DNA of 40,261 bases from an uncultured bacterium (GTDB lineage: Bacteria > Gemmatimonadota > Gemmatimonadetes > Longimicrobiales > RSA9), in the NCBI GenBank assembly GCA_937995995.1, contig CALKIP010000008.1, positions 1 through 40,261 of the forward strand, given 5' to 3'. A program made the translations under genes and the position numbers. The notes below the pieces were generated by a model. That model worked only from the letters and a program-made list of their open reading frames with translations, searched no databases and had not been told where the DNA came from. Below, in pieces: positions 7,990 through 15,056 of this stretch. Each line of letters starts with the position of its first letter. Positions within the stretch are counted from its first letter, which is position 1.

Positions 7990-10923
7990 TCAATCCCCAC
8001 CAACCTCGATCGGCACTCGCCCGGCGCCGTACCCCACCCGCTCGACCGGCCCTCCGCCCGGCGTCACCCGCACCGCGCAGTACTTGAACTCCGGGATCTT
8101 CCCGTACGGGTCGAGCGCCGGGTTGGTGAGCAGATTCGCCGGCGCCTCGGCGTAGCAGAAGGGGACGAAGACGGCGCCGCGTGGCACGGCGGGATCGCTG
8201 CGTGCCAGGAGTGAGATGCTTCCGCGTCGCGATTCGACGGTGACGACGTCGCCCACTTCGAGGCCGAGCGCCTCGGCCTCGTCCGGGTGCAGGCTCGCGG
8301 TCGGTGCGGGCTCGATCGTGTCGAGCACCACGGCGCGGCGCGTCATGGCGCCGGTGTGCCAGTGCTCGAGGATGCGGCCGGTGATGAGGACCCACGGATA
8401 GTCGTCGTCCGGGGGCTCGTTGGAGGGGGTGTAGTCGACCGGGACCAACGTGCCACGGCCGTTCGCCGTGGGGAAGCGCTCGGTGAAGAGGACCTCCGTG
8501 CCCGGGTCGCCCTCGATGCGGCACGGGTAGGTCACGCCGTGCTCGCGCTCGAGGCGTTCCCAGGTGATCCCGGCCCAGCTCGGCACGGCCCGGCGGATCT
8601 CCGCGAAGACGTCGGCCGGGCCGGCGTACGCCCAGTCGAGACCGATGCGGCGCGCCATCTCCTGGATGATCCAGAGGTCCTGCCGCGCCTGGCCCGGCAG
8701 CTCGAGGGCCTGGCGGCCGAGTTGTACGCGGCGGTCCGTATTCGTGAACGTTCCGGTCTTCTCCGGGAACGCCGAGGCCGGCAGGATCACGTCGGCGAAG
8801 GAGGCGGTCTCGGTCAGGAAGATCTCCTGTACGACGAGCCAGTCGAGCTTGCTGAACGCCTCGCGGACGTGTTGGACGTCGGGATCGGACATCGCGGGGT
8901 TCTCGCCCATGATGTACATCCCGCGGATCTTCTTCTCGTGCGCCGCGTCCATGATCTCGACCACGGTGAGGCCAGCCTTCCGGTCGAGCTCGGCGTCCCA
9001 CAGATCCTCGAAGAAGCGCCTTGCGTCGTCATCCTCGACGGACCTGTAGTCCGGGTAAACCATGGGGATCAGCCCCACATCCGAGGCGCCCTGCACGTTG
9101 TTCTGGCCGCGCAGCGGGTGCAGCCCCGCGCCGCGGCGGCCGATCTGGCCGGTGATGAGTGCGAGGGCGATCAGGGCGCGCACGTTGTCGGTGCCGTGCG
9201 TGTGCTGACTCACGCCCATCCCCCAGAAGATCATGGAAGCCTTCGCCGTGGCGTAGAGCCGTGCGACCTCGCGGATCGTCTCGGCGGGGATTCCGCAGAT
9301 CCGCTCCATCGCCTCCGGGGAGTAGGCGACGAGCCGGCGCCGCAACTCGTCGAATCCCTCCGTCCGCTCCGCGACGAAGCGCTCGTCGACCAGCCCTTCG
9401 GTGACAATGGTGTGCAGCATCGCGTTCAGCAGCGCGACGTCGCTGCCGGGCTTGAACTGGAGGGTGTGCGTGGCGAGCCGAGCCAGTTCGGTGCGGCGCG
9501 GGTCGGCCAGGATCAGCTTCGCGCCACGTTCGATCGCGTTCTTCATGAACGTCGCGGCGACGGGGTGGTTCACGGTCGGGTTCGCGCCGATGATCATGAA
9601 GACATCGGCATACTGCACGTCGGAGACGGGGTTCGAGACGGCGCCCGAGCCGATCCCCTCCAGGAGCGCGGCCACGGACGAGGCGTGGCAGAGCCGGGTG
9701 CAGTGATCGACGTTGTTCGTGCCGAGGCCGGTGCGAATCAGCTTCTGGAAGAGGTACGCCTCCTCGTTGCTCCCCTTGGCCGAGCCGAAGCCGGCGAGTG
9801 CGGACGGGCCGTATTCGTCACGGATCCGGCGCAGCCCCGCGGCGGCGCGGTCGAGCGCCTCCTCCCACGTCGCTTCACGGAAGACGTCCCAGGGATTCGC
9901 CGGGTCGACGATCCCGTCCGGCGTCTTGGGCGCGTCCTCGCGGCGGACGAGTGGGACCGTGAGCCGCTGCGGGCTGCGCGCGTAGTCGACGCCGTAGCGC
10001 CCCTTCACACAGAGCCGCCCATGGTTCGATGGCCCGTCCCGCCCGGTCGTGAAGAGGATGCGGTCGTCGCGGACGTGATAGGTCACCTGGCAGCCGACGC
10101 CGCAGTAGGGGCAGAGGGTGGGGATGGGCGTGGGAGGCGCTGACATCTCCGCCACCGCCAGATCGGGCAGCAGGACCGGCACATCGCCGGGCAGCCCGGC
10201 CGGCATGAGCGCGCCGGTCGGGCAGGCCTGGACGCACTCGCCACACGCCACGCACGAGCTCGCGCCCATCGGGTCCTCGAGGTCGAAGACGATGCGGGCG
10301 TCGGCGCCGCGGCCGGCGTAGCCGATGACGTCGTTGACCTGAACTTCGCGGCAGGCGCGCACGCAGCGGGTGCACTGGATGCAGGCATCGAGGCGGACGG
10401 CGATCGCGGGGTGCGAGAGGTCGGGCTCGGGCACGGGGCCGATCGGCGCGCCGAGCGGCGCGAAGCGAGGAAGGCCGACCTCCAGCTCACGCGCCCAGAG
10501 CTCCAGCTCGGAGTCGGGGCGGTGCTGCATCTCGGGTGCATCCGACAGGAGCAGCTCGAGCACGATCTTCTGCGAGTGACGGGCGCGCTCGCTCGTCGCG
10601 CGAACCTCCATCCCTTCCGCGGGCTGGCGACAGCACGAGGCCGCGAGGACGCGTTCGCCCTCGATCTCGACCATGCACGCACGGCAGTTGCCGTCGGCCC
10701 GCATCCCCTCGGTGTAGCAGAGGTGCGGGATGCGCACGCCGTGGCGGAGCGCGGCCTGGAGGATGGTCTCGCCGGGAAGCGCGTCGACCTCCCGGCCATC
10801 GAGGGTGAAGCGCACGGATGATTCCTCAGCGGTGCCCGCGGCGATCGTCGCCGTGGTGCCGGCAGTTGCGCCGGTGCCGCTCCCGGCGCCGTCCTCGCGC
10901 TCGCCCGAGTGTTTCACACTCAT
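7990..10923 (-). CDS. fdhA: NAD-dependent formate dehydrogenase, catalytic alpha subunit
   Basis: Predicted 977-aa molybdenum or tungsten bis-MGD enzyme oxidising formate to CO2. After a polar 35-residue leader comes a [2Fe-2S] domain (HLCYTEGM, GNCRACMVE, AASCC). Two [4Fe-4S] ferredoxin sites follow (DACIQCTRCVRACRE and SSCVACGECVQACPTG). The molybdopterin domain starts with its own cluster (LCPYCGVGC ... GRLCVKG). The metal ligand is cysteine, not selenocysteine: Cys412-His413 in CTRLCHASS. This is the FdsA/NuoG-fused architecture of soluble NAD-linked enzymes. ATG 10923 overlaps the upstream stop as ATGA, with GGAGG seven bases before it. The long open frame continuing upstream to 12219 is a shadow of the NuoE-NuoF gene. 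Confidence 0.93.
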   Translation of the reverse strand: MSVKHSGEREDGAGSGTGATAGTTATIAAGTAEESSVRFTLDGREVDALPGETILQAALRHGVRIPHLCYTEGMRADGNCRACMVEIEGERVLAASCCRQPAEGMEVRATSERARHSQKIVLELLLSDAPEMQHRPDSELELWARELEVGLPRFAPLGAPIGPVPEPDLSHPAIAVRLDACIQCTRCVRACREVQVNDVIGYAGRGADARIVFDLEDPMGASSCVACGECVQACPTGALMPAGLPGDVPVLLPDLAVAEMSAPPTPIPTLCPYCGVGCQVTYHVRDDRILFTTGRDGPSNHGRLCVKGRYGVDYARSPQRLTVPLVRREDAPKTPDGIVDPANPWDVFREATWEEALDRAAAGLRRIRDEYGPSALAGFGSAKGSNEEAYLFQKLIRTGLGTNNVDHCTRLCHASSVAALLEGIGSGAVSNPVSDVQYADVFMIIGANPTVNHPVAATFMKNAIERGAKLILADPRRTELARLATHTLQFKPGSDVALLNAMLHTIVTEGLVDERFVAERTEGFDELRRRLVAYSPEAMERICGIPAETIREVARLYATAKASMIFWGMGVSQHTHGTDNVRALIALALITGQIGRRGAGLHPLRGQNNVQGASDVGLIPMVYPDYRSVEDDDARRFFEDLWDAELDRKAGLTVVEIMDAAHEKKIRGMYIMGENPAMSDPDVQHVREAFSKLDWLVVQEIFLTETASFADVILPASAFPEKTGTFTNTDRRVQLGRQALELPGQARQDLWIIQEMARRIGLDWAYAGPADVFAEIRRAVPSWAGITWERLEREHGVTYPCRIEGDPGTEVLFTERFPTANGRGTLVPVDYTPSNEPPDDDYPWVLITGRILEHWHTGAMTRRAVVLDTIEPAPTASLHPDEAEALGLEVGDVVTVESRRGSISLLARSDPAVPRGAVFVPFCYAEAPANLLTNPALDPYGKIPEFKYCAVRVTPGGGPVERVGYGAGRVPIEVGGD

Positions 10924-12635
10924 CGGTCCACCTCCGATTCCACGTGAGGCGTGAGCTCCTGCGGGAAGAACTCCGTGACGCAGCGCACCGGGTTGGGCGC
11001 GGCCTGGCCGAGGCCGCAGATCGAGGCGTCGGCCATGGCGGTGCCGAGCTCGCGGAGGAGTCCAGTGTCCCACTCCTCCCCGCGCATGAGCTCGACCGAC
11101 TGCGCGGTCCCCACGCGGCACGGCGTGCACTTGCCACACGATTCGTGGGCGAAGAAGCGCATGAGGTTGAGCGCCACGTCCTTCGCGCGGTCGTGGTCGG
11201 AGAGGACGACGATCGCGGCCGAGCCGATGAAGCAGCCGTACTCGGCGAGTGTGTCGAAGTCGAGGGGGACGTCCGCCAGGCGAGCGGGGAGGATCCCGCC
11301 CGAGGCGCCGCCGGGCAGGTAGCCGTAGAGCGTGTGGCCCGGCAGCATCCCGCCTGCGTGCTCCTCGATCAGCTCGCGCAGGGTGATTCCCGCGGGTGCG
11401 GCGTAGACACCGGGGCGCGCCACCCGGCCGCTCACCGAGAAGAGGCGCAGCCCCTTGCGGCCGCGTCGTCCCAGGGAGGCGTACCACTCGGCGCCGCGCT
11501 CCAGGATCTCGCGCAGCCAGTACATGGTCTCGACGTTGTGCACCAGCGTCGGCCGGCCGAAGACGCCACGCTGCGCGGGGTAGGGCGGGCGCAGCCGCGG
11601 CTCGCCTCGCTTGCCCTCGATCGATTCGATCAGCGCAGTCTCCTCGCCGCAGATGTAGGCTCCCGCACCGCGCCGCAGGTGGAGCCGAGGGAGTGGGCAC
11701 GGCGGGTCGGCCTCGAGTGCCGCGAGTTCGCGGGCCAGCACCTCCCGGATCGCGGCGTACTCGTCGCGGACGTAGAGATAGACGTCGTCGGCCTCGACCA
11801 CGCGCGCGGCGATGAGCAGTCCCTCGAGCACCCGGTGCGGATCCGTCTCCAGGCAGTGGCGGTCCTTGAACGTGCCCGGCTCGCCTTCGTCGGTGTTGAG
11901 CACGACGACGCGCGGGCCCGGCTCGGCGCGCACGAAGCTCCACTTGCGTCCCGACGGGAAGCCGGCGCCGCCCAGCCCTCGCAGCCCCGACGCCTCGACG
12001 GTGGCGACGACGTCGTCTACGCTCCGCTCGCCCCGGTGCAGCGCCGCCAGGAGCTCGTAGCCGCCGGAGGCGCGGTAGGCATCGTAGTCGATCGCGGCCG
12101 GCGCTGCCGGCTCGAGCCAGCCCGCCACGACCGTCTCCTCGACCTTGGCGGTGGTGGCCTGGTGGACCGGGTTGTGTCCGACGATGGCGACGGGTGCGTG
12201 TTCGCAGCGTCCCACGCACGGCGCGCCGATCACGCGCAGCCGCGAGCCGAGTCGTTCGCGAAGCTCGGCGAGGAGCCGGTCGGCGCCGGCCAACTCACAG
12301 GCGATCGATTCGCAGACCCGGACCGTAACCGGCGGCGGCGGGATCTCGCCGTCCTTGACCACGTCGAAGTGGTGGTAGAAGGTGGCGACCTCGTAGACCT
12401 CGGCGGGAGTGAGCCGAAGTTCGTAGGCCAGCGCCGTGAGATGGCGGTCGGAGAGGTGGCCGTACGCATCCTGGATCCGATGCAGGTGCTCGATCAGCAG
12501 GTCGCGCCGGCGAGGGGCGTCGGCCAACAGCTCCCGGACTTCGGAGAGCGCTGCCGGGTCGACTGTCCGGCCCTTGGGCGCCGGGCGCAGGCGAAGACCG
12601 CCGGAGGAACGTCGGTTCCGTCGCTTACCGGACAT
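10920..12635 (-). CDS. formate dehydrogenase diaphorase subunit, NuoE-NuoF fusion (FdsG-FdsB-like)
   Basis: Predicted 571-aa subunit passing electrons from the alpha subunit to NAD+. Residues about 25-165 are a NuoE-like thioredoxin-fold [2Fe-2S] domain with Cys108, Cys113, Cys140 and Cys144. Residues about 180-560 are NuoF-like: FMN-binding GLRGLGGAGFPSGRKW, the NTDEGEPGTFKD nucleotide segment, GAGAYICGEETALIESIEGK, then a [4Fe-4S] site from ESCGKCTPC (Cys500, Cys503, Cys506) and Cys540. Many organisms encode these as separate gamma and beta subunits; here they are one chain. The stop overlaps the alpha start. ATG 12635 has no clear ribosome site. No fdhD, fdsC or transporter gene is in the window. 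Confidence 0.92.
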   Translation of the reverse strand: MSGKRRNRRSSGGLRLRPAPKGRTVDPAALSEVRELLADAPRRRDLLIEHLHRIQDAYGHLSDRHLTALAYELRLTPAEVYEVATFYHHFDVVKDGEIPPPPVTVRVCESIACELAGADRLLAELRERLGSRLRVIGAPCVGRCEHAPVAIVGHNPVHQATTAKVEETVVAGWLEPAAPAAIDYDAYRASGGYELLAALHRGERSVDDVVATVEASGLRGLGGAGFPSGRKWSFVRAEPGPRVVVLNTDEGEPGTFKDRHCLETDPHRVLEGLLIAARVVEADDVYLYVRDEYAAIREVLARELAALEADPPCPLPRLHLRRGAGAYICGEETALIESIEGKRGEPRLRPPYPAQRGVFGRPTLVHNVETMYWLREILERGAEWYASLGRRGRKGLRLFSVSGRVARPGVYAAPAGITLRELIEEHAGGMLPGHTLYGYLPGGASGGILPARLADVPLDFDTLAEYGCFIGSAAIVVLSDHDRAKDVALNLMRFFAHESCGKCTPCRVGTAQSVELMRGEEWDTGLLRELGTAMADASICGLGQAAPNPVRCVTEFFPQELTPHVESEVDR

Positions 12636-12756
12636 GGCGAGAGGGGTCTCGGGGGAGTGGTCGGTGGCGGCCCGCCTCGATGCGGGGGCACGCTCTACAG
12701 TTGAGACCGGGAGTGTGGAAAGTCAAGCAGGCCGATCCCCTGTCGGCTCGCGCGGA

Positions 12757-12901
12757 CCGGGTGCACACAAAGGCACGGAGGTACGGAGGAGGGGGCAGGG
12801 GGGCGCAGTGGTGCGAAGCCTTCTTCGCCCCCGCACCCCCGGACGCATCCGTGCCCGCGTGTCTCTGTGTCCTCTGTGTCTCTGTGTCTCTGTGTGACCG
12901 G
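12757..12901. repeat. about 145-bp element with imperfect terminal inverted repeats
   Basis: The left end (from 12757, CCGGGTGCACACAAAGGCAC) is an imperfect reverse complement of the right end (to 12901, ending TCTCTGTGTGACCGG). The right arm contains four runs of a TCTCTGTG-type 8-9-base unit (12862-12894). A central perfect hairpin GCGAAG-CCTT-CTTCGC lies at 12813-12828. The whole could fold into one long hairpin and resembles a MITE-like or REP-like intergenic element. It occupies most of the 362-base gap 12636-12997. The rest of that gap holds nothing recognisable. Confidence 0.6.
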
Positions 12902-12997
12902 AAGGACCGAAAAGGTGCGGGAATACCCGGTATGCGATCCACGCATGCGGCGGCGGGTACGTCCCCGGGAGTCGCAACGGCAGTCCCGCACAGCGTA

Positions 12998-13399
12998 TCA
13001 GTCCCCGCGCTCCCCCCGGGTTTCGTCGCTCGGGGCCTTCACCCGAAGCGAAGCCTTCATCGTCGGGTGGAAATCACACAGGTAGTCCCACGTGCCAGGC
13101 TCCGCGGGCACCCACGTCCACGCCTCGCCTCTGCCGAGTTCGCCGGAATCCCGGGAGCCGTCGACTGCCGTGGCGGTGTGGGGGACGGCATCACGGTTGA
13201 TCCACACCACCGTATCGCCCACGGCGACCTCGAGGTTCCGCGGCTGAAACTGGAAGCCGCGGATCTCGACTTCATGCCGACGAGGCGCTTCGGTCGGCTC
13301 GTCCGCCGGATGCCGGACGCACGGGGCGAGGGGGAACGCGAGGGCCATCGGGCCGAGCGCTGCGATCCAGAAACCGGCGAGTCGTCCCAGGATGATCAC
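12998..13399 (-). CDS. secreted or anchored cupredoxin (plastocyanin-like)
   Basis: Predicted 133-aa type I copper protein, probably periplasmic. An N-terminal hydrophobic segment (about 4-26) is a signal or anchor. The cupredoxin signature is complete: FQFQPRNLEVAVGDTVVW, then VPHTA (His ligand), then WDYLCDFHPTMKASL with the Cys, His and Met ligands. Such proteins carry electrons or bind copper outside the cytoplasm. The GTG start (13399-13397) overlaps the stop of the upstream DUF4142 gene as GTGA, so the two are probably translationally coupled. The C-terminal DETRGERGD is a short charged tail. Confidence 0.85.
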   Translation of the reverse strand: MIILGRLAGFWIAALGPMALAFPLAPCVRHPADEPTEAPRRHEVEIRGFQFQPRNLEVAVGDTVVWINRDAVPHTATAVDGSRDSGELGRGEAWTWVPAEPGTWDYLCDFHPTMKASLRVKAPSDETRGERGD

Positions 13400-13956
13400 G
13401 GGACGCCCCGCAGTGAGGCGTCCAGCATGCGCGCGTGCTCCAGGTGCGCCACGATCGCCGGGCGTACTTCCGTCAGCAGCGACCGCAGTTCACCATTCGT
13501 TGCGCTCGGGATCAGGACCGTGTCCAGGGCGTCCAGTACCGCCTGGTGATAGGCGACTTCGCGCTCCATGTACGCGCGGTCGAATGCAGGCCCCTGCAGC
13601 GCTGCCAATTGCGCCCGCACCGCATCCGCACCCTCTCTCAGCGCTGTGCTCACCTCGTTGCCCTCGGGCGTGACGCCGAGTCGCTGCGCCAGCGCAGCCG
13701 CCTGCTCGTTGACCGCTGTATGGTCCGTGATCATCGTGCGTGCGAAGCGGACCACCTCCGGGCTCGTCGCACGCCCCTGGGCCAGTTCGGCAAGCTCCAC
13801 ATCGATCGCGTTCGCAGTCACCGCAACGTGTGCGACTTGTGGGTCCGTGAGCGCCGGAGCGCTCGCGCTCCGGTCCTGGGCGTTCGAGGAGCAAGCCGTG
13901 CCCACGAGGGCGAAAGCCGCCAGGGCCGCGGGGAACAGCGTATGTCGGGTCGTCAT
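13396..13956 (-). CDS. DUF4142 family putative lipoprotein
   Basis: Predicted 186-aa exported protein. The signal sequence ends at LVGTACSS, a near-lipobox, so a lipid anchor is likely. The mature part is helical with the DUF4142 (ferritin-like four-helix) pattern: VAHVAVTANAIDVELAELA, FARTMITDHTAVNEQA, RAYMEREVAYHQAVLDAL and AIVAHLEHARML. Conserved His, Glu and Asp residues could bind metal, but the function is not established. Start ATG 13956 is chosen for AGGAGG five bases upstream; the frame runs open to 14052. It is first in a two-gene unit with the cupredoxin and faces a SufR-like regulator across a dyad element. Confidence 0.85.
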   Translation of the reverse strand: MTTRHTLFPAALAAFALVGTACSSNAQDRSASAPALTDPQVAHVAVTANAIDVELAELAQGRATSPEVVRFARTMITDHTAVNEQAAALAQRLGVTPEGNEVSTALREGADAVRAQLAALQGPAFDRAYMEREVAYHQAVLDALDTVLIPSATNGELRSLLTEVRPAIVAHLEHARMLDASLRGVP

Positions 13957-14085
13957 GGTGCCTCCTAGTGAGTGGAAAGGTCCCGGCGCAGCGGCACGCC
14001 ACCGGTCGGTGCACGGCGCACCCGCGCCGGCCCCACGCGACACCATCATCACGCTCTCGCCAATCTCCGCAGTTAATGATACTTT

Positions 14086-14103
14086 GTCAATGGTTTTATT
14101 GAC
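14086..14103. promoter_or_regulatory. dyad operator GTCAAT-N6-ATTGAC
   Basis: A perfect inverted repeat with 6-bp arms and a 6-bp spacer lies in the divergent gap between the DUF4142/cupredoxin unit and the SufR-like regulator. SufR of cyanobacteria is reported to bind CAAC-N6-GTTG; the arm and spacer layout here (CAAT-N6-ATTG) is similar. On the minus strand the left arm gives TTGACA, and on the plus strand the right arm gives TTGACT, so bound protein would cover possible -35 boxes in both directions. Confidence 0.55.
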
Positions 14104-14128
14104 TTTCAGGTGGGCCAGCTGATGATAT
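14099..14128 (+). promoter_or_regulatory. candidate promoter of the SufR-like gene
   Basis: TTGACT at 14099-14104 is followed after 18 bases by TGATAT at 14123-14128. It overlaps the right arm of the dyad operator, which would suit autorepression. The -10 match is weak. Confidence 0.35.
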
Positions 14129-14161
14129 CACGATAGGGGTGGAGCCGGCAGGGGAGGAAGG

Positions 14162-14794
14162 GTGACGAACTGGTTCGAAACGATGGCGAGCGGGACGCGC
14201 GGGCGGCTGCTCGCACTGGTGCGGCGTTCGGCGCGGACGATCAACGAGCTGGCGAGAGAGCTGGGGATTTCGGACAACGCGGCGCGGGCCCACGTCGCTG
14301 CGCTACGGCGGGACGGCATGGTCGAGGAGGCCGGCGTGCTGCGGGGGACCGGCGGCAAGCCGGCGCAGCTCTACCGACTCACGGCGGGTGCCGAGGAGCT
14401 CTTTCCCAAGGCATACGCGCTGGTGTTGGGCGAGGTGGTGCGAGTTCTGGAGGAGCGGGAGGGCCGCGAGCGTGCGGAGCAGCTCCTCCGAGAGGTAGGG
14501 GTTCGTCTTGCGGCGGAGCATCGTGCGGACGGCAAGGATGTGGCCTCCGGGGTGGAAGCGGCGGCCACCGTGCTGCGGTCGCTGGGCGGGGATGTGGAGG
14601 TCGAGCGGTGTGAGGGCGGTTGGCGCCTCCGCGGCTACGGCTGCCCGCTTTCGGGCGTGACGAGGGATCACGCGGTGGTGTGCGGTCTCGCGGAGGCGCT
14701 GGTGGAGGAGATCGTGGGGTGTCCGGTGCGTGAGTGCTGCCAGCGGAACGGCCGGCCGCGTTGTGTCTTCGAGATCACGGGCCCCGTGGACTGA
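14162..14794 (+). CDS. SufR-like winged-helix regulator with four-cysteine C-terminal domain
   Basis: Predicted 210-aa transcription factor. A winged helix-turn-helix spans about residues 12-75 (RTINELARELGISDNAARAH is the recognition region). A helical linker follows. The C-terminal domain has Cys161-x12-Cys174-x12-Cys187-x13-Cys201, plus Cys192 and Cys193. The spacing is close to the CX12CX13CX14C pattern of SufR, an Fe-S cluster-binding repressor, so an Fe-S or metal sensor is likely. No suf gene is adjacent; the divergent targets are a DUF4142 lipoprotein and a cupredoxin. The start is GTG 14162 with GGAGG just upstream; ATG 14183 is an alternative. Confidence 0.75.
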   Translation: MTNWFETMASGTRGRLLALVRRSARTINELARELGISDNAARAHVAALRRDGMVEEAGVLRGTGGKPAQLYRLTAGAEELFPKAYALVLGEVVRVLEEREGRERAEQLLREVGVRLAAEHRADGKDVASGVEAAATVLRSLGGDVEVERCEGGWRLRGYGCPLSGVTRDHAVVCGLAEALVEEIVGCPVRECCQRNGRPRCVFEITGPVD

Positions 14795-15056
14795 GGAATG
14801 AGAACCCGATCGGAAAGCGATGATGTGATCCGTGGACGCGCCCTGTAGAGTCTTTAGCCGAGAGGAGTGGATCGTGGCGTCGCTATCCGGAAAAGCTGGA
14901 TGCAAAGCAGTGCGATCCGTCGCCTCGACTGGACAATTGCGCGGAAATCGTTCTATTGCGTTCCGGGGCCAGCTGCTCGACGTGGTTGCGCGGATGTTGC
15001 GGCTGGCGGGGAGATCGCCCGAAGACGGGCGGCCGATGACCTCGAGGAGGAACGGA

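Noticed and set aside
9650..9730. Selenocysteine at the formate dehydrogenase active site
   Set aside because: The codon at the metal ligand is TGC (cysteine), not TGA, and the frame is uninterrupted.
8287..10143. Long plus-strand open frame opposite formate dehydrogenase alpha
   Set aside because: Antisense shadow of a confident gene; no ribosome site or family motif.
10924..12219. Extension of the formate dehydrogenase alpha frame to a 1409-residue protein
   Set aside because: The extra part is Arg/Gly/Ala-rich out-of-frame translation of the NuoE-NuoF gene. The ATGA overlap and GGAGG site fix the start at 10923.
12860..12897. CRISPR-like or microsatellite array
   Set aside because: The units are 8-9 bases with no spacers. 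It is better explained as one arm of an inverted-repeat element.
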